Assembly (NCBI GenBank): GCA_020284085.1
Contig: JACEVL010000675.1
Location: 124,501 to 188,500, forward strand
DNA length: 64,000 bases
Direction: 5' to 3'
DNA from: Aporrectodea caliginosa
Taxonomy: Eukaryota; Annelida; Clitellata; Crassiclitellata; Lumbricidae
The first letter of the stretch is position 1, and each line of letters starts with the position of its first letter. Shown here in pieces: positions 23,120-35,689 of this stretch. The translations under genes were made by a program, and so were the position numbers. A model generated the notes under the pieces. The model saw only the letters and a list, made by a program, of their open reading frames with translations, did no database searches and was not told the origin of the DNA.

Positions 23120-26100
23120 ATGAGCAACATGGCAGCCTTCTATCTTCTGTGTTTCATTTTCATCATGGTGCAGGACCATGAAAGAAGTTTTGTGACGGCT
23201 GATGACTCTAGATGCCAAGCTATAGATTCGGCTGTGAGAAGATTTTCTTTCTGGAAAGCAAAGGTTGATCAGAAAATTCTCCAGTTTTACAGAGAGACAC
23301 AGTGCTCCTTTTATCGAGTTGAGCCTTGCTCCGTAAGTATAGCATGAGAGTTCAGGTCATAAAGAAAACATGCAGCTGCCCAAATCTACAGTGTTACATA
23401 GGCTACAAATTTATTTAGATTGTGTGAATAAAATGTTTTCGGTGCTTCTCTAATAAACAATACTAGTGAAGGTGGAGGTGGTCTTTCTGTTAAAATTTAA
23501 GCATTTTGAGGATCACTTCTAAATAACAAGGCAAAGCAAATAATACACAGATTGAGACATATTAAGCTTCTAAACAGTATGATAAATTTCGCTACAGAGT
23601 AGATTGTCCCTGATGTGTTTCTTGACGTGGTCAGATAGATATTAAAAATCACATCACATTTAAATATCTTATAGTATACCATTGATTGCCTATTGTATCA
23701 TTTTTCATTCAAAATGGAGCAATGTTGTACAATTTGTCATGGCATATACAATGCAGCCCTAATTTAAAGCAAATTTCAAAGTTTTAAAACGGTAAGAAAG
23801 TTTAGAAGTGCGGCGGTACAGAGCCAGACGAGCTATGCACTAATGATTAGTATGATTTTACTACCAGTTTAACAGCAATTAAACTGATCAATTTCGTTGT
23901 ATTTGAGCCAATTGTCACGATTTGTCTTAGCAGCACAATTAAAATTTTACTTAATTTTTTTTAAGAACTGTCAAGTCCTCATTTTGCACAATTAAAATTT
24001 TACTTGGAGATGTGCAAATTGACTTCTCTTCCTTTATTGTTATTCTAAATAATAACTGGTTTCGGCTTTTATCACTTTTTCATCGATTCAAATAGACAGT
24101 TTAACATTAAAACAAGTTAGGTCTCAAACCTCAGTGAAAAGGCATGCTCTGTAAAATAACAGGTTAATAAGAAAGATCTTGTCTGGTCAGTTATGCTATT
24201 TAAAGAGTAAGCAGCCTTTATTTTCATCTGACAAGTGGTTCTCAGTTTACGAGATATGGAACTGACTTTTCCACCGCAAATTGACTCTTGATCGCCTTTC
24301 CACTTCCACGGCGTCGTAGAAGGATCGACTGGTATTTGGACATTATTATAACGGCGTCATAATATAAGCTATTAGGGGCCTACATTAGATCCGAATGGAG
24401 GGCAAACTGTTGGGAATAAAAATGGCTTAAGGGTCAGCAAACAAAGAGCATTCTATTAGGGAAGAGATTAATCGTCGAAATATATGTTATGTCTTAACTC
24501 TGTTGTGAAATCACACAGAGCTGCGGTTCACTGTGAACAAGATTTTTAAACTTTGAATTCAAGTTAACAAAACAGACTCAAACCCATCTAGAACGCTCAG
24601 AAACCGGAATACTAAATGTTATACAAAACTTATCATATGTTTTATATGTATTGGTATTATTGTTCATTTAAAATGCAATTGAACAGTGCAATCCTGCATA
24701 TGGTGGATTGGATGGCGTCAGCAGAATCGATTCAATTGTGGCAAGCAACAGCGTAATTTCGAACAGCGTGTGTTCCTGTTGCACTGGAGTAGAAGTCATC
24801 GACTCAGAGTATACATTTTCTACAGACGACCCTTTAGGTGGAAGTACATCAGGCAGTTTTGGACCATGCACGGGAATAACAGTTTACAGGTTTGGAAAAT
24901 AGCGCAAATTAATAATTCATTAATGTATGCTTTACTACAGTCTGGGTCTTTAGAACTAGTAATATCTAAAGATCTATAGCTGCCATGGTAAAATAATCTA
25001 AAGATCTATAGCTGAATGGTTCGAATAGAAGGTCATGCACATTTGAACATAATATTATGCGTTGTTTAGAAACCGCACAGGAAAACAATACGGTTTAGAC
25101 CATAGTTGTTAAAACGGTAAAATCAAAATAAAAAACGAAAAAAGTCGATTTTATTGAAAAAAATGGAAAAAACGGAAAAAACGAGAAAAAAACGGAAAAG
25201 AAAATAATTTGACTTTGCTACATCTTTTAATGCATTTCAAAATTAAAAACCTTGTTAATTTTAATCAGCAAATAACATAACTTTATTAGGCCTATTTCCT
25301 GAACTGTGCTGTTTATTTCTCAACTGATGACACTAAATGGTGATGTAAATTAGATGAATCCTTGAAAGGATGGAGACAACGTAAGGGACATGAGACAAAA
25401 ATAAAATTAAACAAATAGTAACAGACAGTGAATAACTAAATAAAGTCTACACATAAGAAATAAAAAACGGAAAAAAACGAGACGAGAAATAAAAAACGAA
25501 AAAACGACGTTTTTGGAAAATAATAAAACACGAAAAAAACGTTTTTTACAACTATGGTTTAGACTGGCATAATATTTTGTACACAGAGGATACTGACTGA
25601 TACATAATGACAAAGGTCGATCGAATCAATCGATGGCGCTGAGAAAACCCATGCCAGCAGGACCTTAAGCAGTAGAAGGGACCAAAATGGGTCTCTATGC
25701 AGGTTTTAAAAATAAATTAATAAATTAGGCCTATTCGTCATCGTAGTTTCTGTAGGCCTACTAGATGGCTGGATCTAATAGTTAGTCATGATGATAACAT
25801 GATTGTAGTAAAGGCTATACCCAAGCCGCTGCCATAGCCGCCGAATTTTTGTCCAAGCCGATTAGCCGCCAGAAACTTTACGGCTTAGCCGAAAAACCGC
25901 CGAGAATGTTTTTACGGCTAGCCGCCGGAAACATATTCAGCTAATTCAGCTAGAACACGCACAAAGTTGTGATTGTAAAGTTTTCCCGCTGGTTCAAAGA
26001 GTTATGACTTTTAGATTATCGTAGGCCTACAAGTTCGGACTTATTGAAACTGTACTGTTTCGACTGACTTTTTGTGTGCCACTGTTAATTGTTCATTTTT

Positions 26101-26706
26101 ACGGCATTGTAGCAGATGTCCTAGTGTGTAATTACTTGGCTTTTTGGAACTCTATAGTCGATACACGTTTTGAACGAACTCTATTTCGAGCCGTATTTTT
26201 TACGGCTAGCTGAAAAAGGTAGTTTACGTCATTTTACGGCTAGCCGAAAAGCCGCCGTAAATTTTCTCAAGCCAGCCGTTAACCCAAAAAATTGCGGCTT
26301 GGGGTATGGACTAAAGGCATGGTGTGGAAACTGCAAAGTAGGACAATCAGCTTGTTTTGTTTCGCATGTTTTAGTTTAGGAGATACTATTATGAGAAAAA
26401 TGACAAAATACTTGAAAATAATCGAATAAATCGATGACGTTAAGCATTAGAACGTAGAGCACCTGCTTTAGTCTATTGCACAGTTACCAAACCTGCAGAC
26501 TTAGCCAAGATACGATTGTCATATTACAGGAGTTACATGTCAGATGTCAAGCTAGAATCAGATGTATATTTTGCATCTTATTTAAGATCTTCTTTGCACT
26601 AATTCTGACTGTGAACCTAATTCTGGGCAGGTGTCGCTGTCCAGGACCAACCACCAGAGCAACGACGATGACTATCGATCCATATTTTGAGATGTATAAT
26701 AAGTGA
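23120..26706 (+). CDS. Secreted cysteine-rich protein, divergent paralog E
   Basis: Exons 23120-23332, 24687-24889 and 26631-26706 give 163 codons plus TGA. Junctions are TCC|GTAAGT, ACAG|TGC, ACAG|GTTTGG (weak donor) and GCAG|GTG, at the same positions and phases as A-D. The signal peptide is MSNMAAFYLLCFIFIMV; a second ATG follows three codons later. Conserved features are SRCQA, the cysteine pair around the first splice site, NPAYGGL (NP.VGGLG in B), GPC and RCRCPGPT. It differs by CSCC in place of CSGC and by an extra TQC in exon 1. It lies opposite in strand to A-D and is much more diverged. Intron 2 contains two hAT-like elements with target duplications. Part of intron 1 (23576-23830) resembles the promoter flank of A and B. 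Confidence 0.72.
25101..25556. mobile_element. Non-autonomous hAT-like element, 456 bp
   Basis: Inverted ends CATAGTTGT and ACAACTATG. A perfect 8-bp duplication, GTTTAGAC, lies at 25093-25100 and 25557-25564. The interior is A-rich with AAAACGAAAAAA motifs. It lies in intron 2 of paralog E. Confidence 0.9.
25815..26309. mobile_element. Non-autonomous hAT-like element, 495 bp, rich in AGCCG
   Basis: Inverted ends CTATACCCAAGCCGC and GCGGCTTGGGGTATGG. Duplications AGTAAAGG (25807-25814) and ACTAAAGG (26310-26317) differ at one base. Many ACGGCTAGCCG motifs occur in both orientations inside. It lies in intron 2 of paralog E. Confidence 0.88.
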
Positions 26707-27965
26707 TTCTGCATGGTAAGCTTTCTAAGTTGGATATCAATGCTTCACTGTGTAAATTGTATCCTTGTGGATGCAGCATGATAATATTGAAAATTATTGC
26801 AATGCAGTTCACTCGCTGCCTGTCTCACTTGTCCCTTGGTCACTATCTCCGCCTGTATGTTTTCTAAGCATATCTCTCCATATCTGTCTGTCTATGAAAA
26901 CTTATGCAATAGGATTAAGCATATCAAAAATACGACGCGACGCTTTCTCACCAGGGATCCTCTTCAATTCAACATTCAGATCAAAACCGTTTCGTTCATT
27001 TTTTCAGATCTCTTGGTATTAGGCCTACGGCGATCTGGGACGCCCAAACGATTAAACCATTTCCATGAGATCGTTTAATTGTGCGGTCCTGAATACTCTC
27101 AAGGCAACAGCTTCTTTCAAGTCGAAGACGTTCAAACGTTATACCAGCATGAATCAAGTTGTGATTTTAAGCCTAACTTAGACCAACGGTGCAGTAAAGA
27201 GTTTTGGACCATTGAGCCACTTAGTTCCACACGATTGTTTGATAAAACTATTATGGTGCTACCTCATACGCATGAACGCTTACCACGGTGTTCATGTGGT
27301 AAAACCGAAAGCGACAAGCTATCACCTATGTAAATTGGCGACAATGTAAATTTTATATTTGCTAAATTTGCCAATGATGTATTTAATAACTACGAATCTA
27401 GCTCTTCTCTTTATGCCTTTGAAGTTCTGAATAGTATAAAGTATTAGACTAAGCTTAGTTGGAAACGGCTGGCCTATATAGACTGAGAAATAGCAATGAA
27501 AAGAAGAGACGTCTAATGGTTTGCTCGTTAATGCACAAAAGAGTTCCATAGTTTGCGCAATGAAAAGGCTTTTCATTAATTGTGTCGGAGAATATAGTAA
27601 AAGTTGTCTCTTTTTTAGACATGAGGAGCAGCGGGAAAAGTTTCCCATCGACAGCCCTGCTCCCAATTTGGTTGGTTTAAACCCTGTTCTGTTCAAATGA
27701 ACTTTCAATATATCGTATTTATTCTTATTGTATTTCCCCAAAGCATACAAATGGAACTGCTTAAACAATAAATTTTGAAGATCAATAATGTTTTACGGCA
27801 TTTAAAATGCATGAAGGTAATAAAAAATAGACTGTCATACTGTGCCAAGTTGCTCGGCATAATGGAAAACAAAATAAACCACGTGATAGGGCCTACATGA
27901 AAATAGTTAGACAGTCAAGAACTCAGAACTTCACAATTGAACAGTGAGTTCAATTAAAATTTTAT
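26707..27965. other. Gene-poor stretch right of paralog E
   Basis: Open frames exist at 27079-27333 (plus, ending RCSCGKTESDK) and 27322-27768 (minus), but neither has a recognised motif, a splice pattern or a second copy. No named repeat was recognised. Confidence 0.5.
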
Positions 27966-28880
27966 AAATAATATTAAGGACACGAAAATAAGAAAGAACG
28001 AGACATTGTGCATGCTGCAGAAATTCTGTTTGTTTCAAGTTTAACAGGTATTGAAAGATATTTTATAATTTTAGTCAAAAGTCATTCCAAGTCAACATTT
28101 AGACTTAGACAGTTGTGCAGAGAACCTGATGAGAGGATTTTCAGTTTCGCAATCCTCGGAAAGGTCTTTCTTCTCTGTCCAAACCAAACACAACTCTAAT
28201 TAAATTTTCACAATTGCTATAAAGAATTCGAATTTAAAATCTTAGTTATGAGATGTGGGACGTGGTGGTGTAGCGGTATGTTCTGTGCCTTGTGACCGGA
28301 GGGTCGTAGGTTCGAATCTACCTGAAGCCACTGCGTGGCGACCTTGGACAAGTTGCTCACCCACAATTGTTTGTGAGGAAGGCAATGGGAAACCACCTCT
28401 CTCATCTCATCCCCGGGTGGAGTAAAAGCCAATTGACCTGCCTTCGGGCAGAGCATCATCATCATCATCATCAGTTATGAGATATGTCTATTTGATGGCT
28501 TCAATCTATGATAAGCTGATAGCCGATTCCAGTCTATCACTTCTGTAAAAACCTAGCCTAAGAATAATAATAGGCGCTAGTCCCATGATTTCTTAATTCA
28601 GTTAACTGGTCGAGGTAAATAGCTTTGTCATTGATTACTTTATCAATCAATTATTTCATTCATTCTTTCTTTCGTTCATTCGTTCACGCAGAGCATTGTA
28701 GGTATAGCGGTAACTGTAAGATGTACTAAACACTGAAAACTATAGTAATTAGCTTACACATACATTTATTTTGCAGGTAAGGTTAATGTTATGTGATCAT
28801 AGGTTGAGAAGATTCAAGAATCATACGAAACATTTAGAGAATGTTATTGTTCACCTAGCTAGCTATTGCGTCATCCTGGT
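27966..28880. repeat. Left flank block of duplicated unit (copy C)
   Basis: Counterpart of 6735-7420 and 39941-40640. Interrupted by a SINE at 28255-28475 that the other two copies lack. Similarity to copy D continues to about 29400 (compare 40700-41240). Confidence 0.75.
28255..28475 (+). mobile_element. tRNA-derived SINE with (CAT)n tail
   Basis: A box-like GTGGTGTAGCGG and B box AGGTTCGAATC are correctly spaced. The tail is ATC repeats. Copies B and D of the flank block lack it, so it inserted after duplication. Confidence 0.85.
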
Positions 28881-29646
28881 GCTTTATTTGAGTTTTGTTG
28901 AGCTTGCCACTGGGTGCCCTCCCACACACTGCTTACTTTTGCCTTCTCAACTGAAATTTCCGATGAATGGGCAGTCAGAAGGCTACAGTGGGTGCAGTAT
29001 GAAAGCCATAATTATGTTTATGTTCTTGGCTATGGCTCTGACCAGGAAACTTTAAACTAGTTATGTACTGTATAGGCCTACTCGATCCGTCTCGGTGGCA
29101 TTGTTAAATAGGGCAATACGGTAGTCGAGTCGGCTAGAGGCTTTGGCATTAGTGATTGGAGTATGGGAGTGATATGGCGATTTTTAAGTGTTCTGATGAC
29201 AGGTCGGGGTAGTCAGTTGCAGACATCAAATTGATCGAAATCACGGTTGAAGAAGAGGGATCTGCAGCAATAAAGCTTGGAGTGGACAATTTGGGTAGCA
29301 ATAGAGGGGGACAGTTTTATTGTCGTTGCATGATTCAGATGCGGCGGGATACACTAATGAAGCAAAGAAAACCTGAGGCATGTAAGATCTGAAACTATAT
29401 ATGTACTTTCCATTCCATATGTGAAATTGAATGGATTTACATATGGGTCAAAACTGAACTGAATAAGTCGATCCTCATAATGTCATACGCATACTTCTGG
29501 AATAAAGGCTCCTAAACTGCCATCCACTGCATTAAACCGTAGAAATTTCCACTTATGCTAAACTATCTCCATCTCTTCTCCATCGTATCATCACCTCCTC
29601 CTATCCTATTCTCACTTCTTTTCATCGTTTCTGCTATCACTACAAT

Positions 29647-29670
29647 TGTCTCTCTCGGTCTCTCGGTCTC

Positions 29671-29765
<95 letters not shown>

Positions 29766-29780
29766 TTCTCTCTCTCTGCT
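29647..29780. repeat. (CT)n microsatellite
   Basis: Core 29673-29748 is pure. A CT tract occurs at 43123-43176 downstream of paralog D, but not at the exactly corresponding position. Confidence 0.97.
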
Positions 29781-29929
29781 GGAACTTCTTGGTGAATACA
29801 CTGGCTCCTACCTGACGTGAACTTTGTGTGGGTCTGAGAAATTTCCCTGTGTGGTTCTGAGAAATTTTGGAGACTTACATCACATTTCCTGTGGCCTTTG
29901 GACACTATCTCATCAATCCCTTCTCAGAG

Positions 29930-30730
29930 AAGCAACTTGTGACAAGACAAACATCTACCAAAAGTCGCATCTCCAATATTTCCATTTTATCTATAGTCTA
30001 ACTGAACGCATTGCACTTTCCCGGATAAACCTCTCTCTAAACTTAGTCCACAACCTCCACCAATTCTCCTGCTTCTGTCTTCTCGAAACTATTAATCATG
30101 ACCTCTTTATCGACTACCGTTGTTCCAGTCAGGACCTTCTTGTTTTTCCTCTACGCCTCTGCCAAAACCACCAGCCACTACTCGCAAACTTCCCAACATA
30201 TAGAGTAACTGTGCAATGCAGGTGTAAAGGTAGGGAAGGAGTTGAAAAAACAACTCTGACCCTTCCCTCTGTGGTGTTCCTGCAATTCCCCTGCCGGGTT
30301 AAATCAAAACTTGTCACCATCCAGCCATCCTCCTCCATTCGATCATACTCTTATCTTTTCCGACCCCCCAGTCACTGAGTCATCTTTCACACTGCACCTC
30401 GACATTGGAACGATCTCTCTCCTGAACTCCGCAAATATTCGGTTCCTGCGACAATATTGCCACTTACCCATCATCATCTGCATTAGGCTCCTCTATATAG
30501 ACTATATCACCTTTGAACTCAAAATTAAAGTCTCATCTCTTCAGGAATTCCTAACCCACTCATCTGATCTTCCAATATTTCTCGACATGTAAATGAAACA
30601 AACCTTGACAGCTCCTCTGCCTCCTCGTTCTGGTCTATCTGCAAAACAAGACTTGGGCCTCCTTCGACATCTCGGGACAACCCATCTGTCTAGACACAGC
30701 GCTAGTTGCTAAGTTGGTGCTCTGTGGTGT
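29930..30730 (+). repeat. LINE remnant and 3'-flank module (copy C)
   Basis: Corresponds to 7640-8790 and 42660-43260. Broken reverse transcriptase end strings are visible, such as ETINHDLFIDY and an RT-end WNDLSPELR frame. Copied with the gene unit. Confidence 0.65.
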
Positions 30731-30796
30731 TTTAGAAATTTTAAGTTTAAGATTACGATAACGAACTCGAAAATAGCTTAAACATTTTACCTTTAC

Positions 30797-31315
30797 CTAG
30801 TATGGGTCGACTGGATCGCCACCATTTGTCGTCAGAATTCCTGCAGTAGTGGGCTTGGTTGTCGTAGGTCCTGGACAGCTGCACCTGTAGCATAAACTTA
30901 ACCGTAAACTTATACAAACCCAATAAAAAGAACTGATAGGCAATGAACACATTGAGCATTCCAAACAATAGGTCATAAATAGGGATTTGTCTCATTTGAG
31001 CATGGCATAATAATGTAATGTACTATGCCTAATGTATGTCTCAGACAATGTCAGACATGTCTCACACAAAAGCTGCATTAGGAGATCAGTTGAAACAGCG
31101 GCGCTATATGAAATCAAATCAAAAGTCACGTTTTTGACCAGCTCCGATGCCATTAGCTTATATAAATTCGTGTAGGAAACAATAGAGTCTCTCATAGGTT
31201 ACCAGTAACAATTACGGTTTCACGTTCTGTCAAACTCGCTAAACAAACCTGTCTAACCAGCTCATGTCGCAAGCAAAATTTTATATGGCAACTAACCAGT
31301 CAACTAAACCAGTCA

Positions 31316-31390
<75 letters not shown>

Positions 31391-34300
31391 CTTTTCTTTA
31401 TTGAAGCGCCTGAAAAACGCACTGCGCTGTACATTTACATGTTATGCAATTCAGATTTTAACTACTAACAGAACAGACAGCCTGCAATACAACGGCGCTA
31501 ATAGCAGCCTACAAAGCATATCCGCCCTACGGGCTCGAACTCGGTACCTCTCGCTCTCTAAGCCAGATGTTATCTAATGCGCTATCGGGCCCCCCCAACT
31601 AGGACGGTATCTGGCCAATGACACAAGACTTAAATTTCTTTAGGCCTAATATATCAGGACAGTGTTTAGCCTTTGCGTCATGGTTCATAGCAGCAATAAT
31701 TGGGAGTAATGCTAAACTTCTCCTAGAAGGCTAGAAGGAACAATTTGCTGAATTAAGACTAAGATATTCTTCGTGAAAGATATTTATAAGCTGAACTAAA
31801 TGCGACCTGATCGTCATATTAAAAAGAATAGGCTATTGGCTAATTTTAGCTCCAAAATGATGACTTCAATGTCACCGTTAATCATTGCTATCTTGTAACG
31901 CAAAAAACTTCCAATTTATCCCTTTTGATATTTGACTGGTGTTAATACGTTACCTGTAGACAGGTATATCGGCACATGGTCCATTGTCTGTGTAGCTGAT
32001 GCCGTTCTCTTTGACACCCACAGAAAAGCTGAAATCTGTAACGGCGACTTGCAGGCCAGGACAACCCGAACACAGGGTGTTAGAATACACAACCCCAGTC
32101 GTTGAGTTTGTATACTGGATTCTAGTGACGTTTCCCAATCCACTAACTGCAGGATCACACTGACGCAGAAGAAACACGAGGACTGAGAAATAGCATGGCT
32201 TCGAATATAATCAGATGAAATTACATGTAAACAGCTCTTTAGATATTTGTTGGTCTAGTGTGTGTAATCACTCATTATAGCGTATTAGGAAAAGTAGGTC
32301 TAGGACTATACACTGTGTCCCGAAAAAGGGACCCCTTATGGTAATATGAAAACAAACTAGTAAATATTCATCGATTTTCAAAATTTCAAAACCGTTTTAA
32401 TCCTATACAAGTTCATGTTATACGATAATGGCGTCGTAATGATGTCATTTCTATCAAAATTCAAGTGTTAAGGATGGCAACAAAATTGGTGCATCGGTTC
32501 TTGGTTCAGTCGAAGAATCAACCAGAAGCAGTAATCTTAGGTGTGCACAGATCCTTTGTTTCGGATAAAACTTGTAGATATACATAGAGTTTAATTTTAG
32601 CCAAAATCATTGCCAAAGAAGGAGATGATCGGTTCCGCAATTTCGCTGTCACAAAGAAACAGTCATGGTTTGAAGTGTTAACGACTTGTTTTGAACTAAT
32701 GTTTGAACAAATCTTGCCTCGTCTTATAACCGTATAATCATTAATTAGGTTTGGTAAATTCATATAATCTGATCGAAATAAGCTAAGACTGTTAACGATT
32801 AGACATTTTAATAGTGAACTGTTAACGAATTAACGATTAATTAATGGAACACTTTGTGATTAAATGTGTTAGTCCTACCCAATTAGCAATGACAAATCGC
32901 CGCATGAGAATTATAGTGTTCTATCTGCAGTTTTGTTTACATTGGAGTTAGACACACTGTCCGATTCAGGGTAATTTGTTCTATCTTCGTGCAAAATGGC
33001 GCTTGTTGAAATGGTGCCTTTGCTGGGAAAAGAACAGAAGTATTTTATTCTATTTGCATATTCTTACCAACTGATAGGTATTATAATATTCTATGTGAAC
33101 CACAACCAATTATATTCCAGAGATTTAATCACGTGGATATTACAGAACACGCTGTTTCTTGATTATTATACACATGGTTCAGGATTATCTTGTTCTATTA
33201 CGGTCACGTGGTGTGAACGGCAAACTGTGATTCGCACATGCATATAGAACATTATAATAGTAAGCGTGTTCCGTTACAGAAGGATAATCAAAAAATATTA
33301 CATAAAGAGACAAAATGGAGAGACTAATTCGAAAATAATGCACATATAGGGCCTATACAATGATAGCAAGTATCACAGTTAAAAATGATATTACAAAAAT
33401 AGCTTTTTCTCTAGAATTATTATATAATGTACTTTTATAAATAATTACAGCGACAGTCATAATTCATTTCGCTAATAATTATAATGTTCCATGTAATGAC
33501 GAATCATCATAACATTTAATTGTATAGAGCTATTTCTGTAATATTTTGTTCTATTTGAACAAATTCCAAAAGTTGCCTTCAAATTATGTTTTCTTATGCA
33601 AGAGGCTTCAATCGTCGTGATTGCTTAAAAGTGTCGATGTCCACATAAATGTTTTCTAAACATTCTTTCTCTATTTTGTCCCACCAAAGAGTTTTCAGTA
33701 CTAAATTCTAAGTCACTAAACTTTCTTTTTCGATTTTCTCCGTTTCACCAAAAGTGCGCATAGAACAGTCTACTTCTCATGCGGCGAAATACTAAATTAT
33801 TAACATTATTCATTGTTTATTCATTGTTAATCTTTTATTTGTATTATTAATATTTATTGCTAGAGAGTATACAGTAACTTATTGGTTATATGTTCATATT
33901 AATAGTCTTGTTTACGTTCATCAGTTCAAATGTCTTCCTTCAACCAACTACGAAAACAAACCAGAGTGTAAGGCTAACGCTGTTAGCCTGCTCTGTTCTA
34001 GTGTGCTACGTGTTTTGTTGACAATATAACCGGCTGAGCTCAAACGTCTCTCACACGGTACTGAGGGACTAAAATACCAGGGCACCTTATCAAATAATGA
34101 CAAGCGATCTTCGATTAATCTCCAAAAATAGATGTAATCGTTACAATTAATTAACGACTAATCAATTAATTAATCATTAGCCTAACTACCGTAGCCCTAA
34201 AATAAGCCTAAACTGACCTCACAATTCGCTCCAGTTATTTTCAGTAGAATGTAATATAATCGAGTCCGATCTAATTTATTATAAATTTAAATGCTTTATC

Positions 34301-35039
34301 TTTAGATTGTTAAGACATAAGCTTTCTTCTCTCAATTTGACAGCGACATCGAACTCATAATCGTAATCGAAAAATCTAAATGTGTAAATCGCCACTTAAA
34401 AGACAAGTCCAAGGCATCAGCTTTTCCACGGGCGACTCTGAGGTTTACCATATCAGTCATGTGTATCAAAATGTTTGCGTTTCAAACTTCAGGAAACTGC
34501 ATGAATTTAGGCATTCTAAAGAATGTAGGCTAGGCTACTCTTTAAGAAGCCAGAATGCCGAGCACAGCCCTACTCTACAAATGGCAGATTTGCAAATTTA
34601 TATATCACCATGCAATGTCTCAGTATCTAACGTTTCACGGTCTTCGTGGTCAAACTATTAATGACGTTGTTGTGCGAAGAAGATTACGGTATGACGTGGA
34701 ATTCAGAGTGTTTGAAAATCATGATAACTTGAAACAAGTCTTGCAAGTTACTGAATAAATTAATTCCTTTAGATTTTTTAGGTATCGGTAAAATTTATGG
34801 ACTAATATAATACAACGACTCACATAGCATGGTATCACTGGAGATCCATCTGACGGTCGAAGCCACGCGATAGTCTTCGGGGACTGGGCATAGCGGACTG
34901 CCCATTGAGAGCTCAATCTTATGCCTGCCATAACTGCTTGACATCTTAAAGTGTCTGACGCCTGAACATTTCTTTCCGAGTTCAGTGCAAGACAGAAGCA
35001 GGCGAATACATGTAGGAAGTAGTACTTGAATTTTGCCAT
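30797..35039 (-). CDS. Secreted eight-cysteine protein, paralog C
   Basis: Exons 35039-34824, 32159-31954 and 30884-30797 give 169 codons plus TAG, with conserved junctions and phases. Exon 1 is 12 bp longer than in A, B and D: two extra residues in the signal peptide (YYFLHVFACF) and two (SP) in AQSPKTIAW. Exon 2 has a single change in the GGLG motif (VSGLG). The tail ends GGDPVDPY. All eight core cysteines are present. Intron 1 is 2664 bp because of a nested pair of DNA elements (32784-34199). Intron 2 holds a SINE. It is close to paralog D in sharing the site without the GAGACC-rich hAT element. Confidence 0.78.
31317..31596 (-). mobile_element. tRNA-derived SINE with (TAA)n tail in intron 2 of paralog C
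   Basis: On the minus strand, CCCGATAGCGCATTAGAT (A box region) and GAGTTCGAGCCC (B box) are followed by a body that also occurs at 35236-35600 and 56216-56372. It ends in (TTA)n at 31317-31390. Paralogs B and D lack it between the same flanks. Confidence 0.8.
32784..34199. mobile_element. hAT-like element in intron 1 of paralog C, with a nested MITE
   Basis: A perfect 8-bp duplication, AAATAAGC, lies at 32776-32783 and 34200-34207. Ends are TAAGACTGTTAACGATTA and, inverted, TAGGGCTACGGTAGTTAGG. TTAATTAACGATTA-type subterminal motifs occur at both ends. The core is occupied by the element at 32898-33786. Paralogs A, B and D lack it. Confidence 0.8.
32898..33786. mobile_element. MITE, 889 bp, CGCCGCATGAGAA ends
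   Basis: The left end CGCCGCATGAGAA is matched by inverted TTCTCATGCGGCG at the right. AAAT flanks both sides (32894-32897, 33787-33790). Inverted-repeat similarity extends about 30 bp with TGTTCTAT. Relative of the element at 51692-52396. Confidence 0.85.
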
Positions 35040-35097
35040 CTCGTAAGTCGTCGCTAGAACGGTCTTCAGCTGATGATTGTTTTTGCTGCCAATCATG

Positions 35098-35107
35098 TTT
35101 TATATAG
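35098..35107 (-). promoter_or_regulatory. TATA box of paralog C
   Basis: CTATATAAAAC on the minus strand, about 60 bp before the ATG at 35039. An ATG at 35096 lies beside the box and would be upstream of transcription start. Confidence 0.75.
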
Positions 35108-35235
35108 ACTCGCTTAGAGTAGCTCTCAATCGAAGAACACCTGTTGCTGTCATTACCAGATCGTTCAGACTTTAGAGAATGATTCATAGCTTTCCGGTTG
35201 CATTCATTGTTGGACCAGTTAGATAAAAACCACTA

Positions 35236-35600
35236 ATAATAATAATATTTATTCTTTATTGAAGCGCCTGACAAACGCATTGCGCTGTACATGTACAAGT
35301 TATGGCAATTTATTAAACAATTCACAAGAACATAAATTACAGAAGACATAAAAAGTTGCAGCCAAGCAAAGCGCAAGTTCATTGTACTTTTGCTGCCACC
35401 TAGGAAAGAAGGTATGAGCTAAACCCAGGGGGCCTTACGGGAAAACTTCAGACAAGAGTGTTATCCTTTATACTATCCTCTCCCCTACAATGGTAAGAGC
35501 GTAGGCTGCGTCTCAGGCACCTCTGTGGAAGAGAACATGCGGATTGCGTTTCGCTCCCCGATGCTGGCTTATCTAAGATATTTAAATCTCGGGCTAGCAC
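35236..35600 (-). mobile_element. SINE of the TTGAAGCGCCTG family
   Basis: Shares CTTTATTGAAGCGCCTGA and GCGCTGTACAT with 31390-31440 and 56230-56280. Longer than those copies. Lies right of paralog C. Confidence 0.7.
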
Positions 35601-35689
35601 GGTCCTTGCACGGGAACCTTAAAAGGTCCATTCAAACAGCTGAGGGTGGTGAAGGAATCACCCGACCAATTCACAGTAGACCAATTCAC

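Noticed and set aside
29555..29905. Frames rich in Leu-Ser or Arg-Glu
   Set aside because: They are produced by the CT microsatellite.
31500..31596. A tRNA gene on the minus strand
   Set aside because: A and B boxes are present, but the arms do not form a full cloverleaf by eye and the sequence is fused to a repeat body with a TAA tail, so it is a SINE.
32310..32345. CACTGTGTCCCGAAAAAGG as a mariner-type end
   Set aside because: Only one end was seen, with no partner and no TA duplication.
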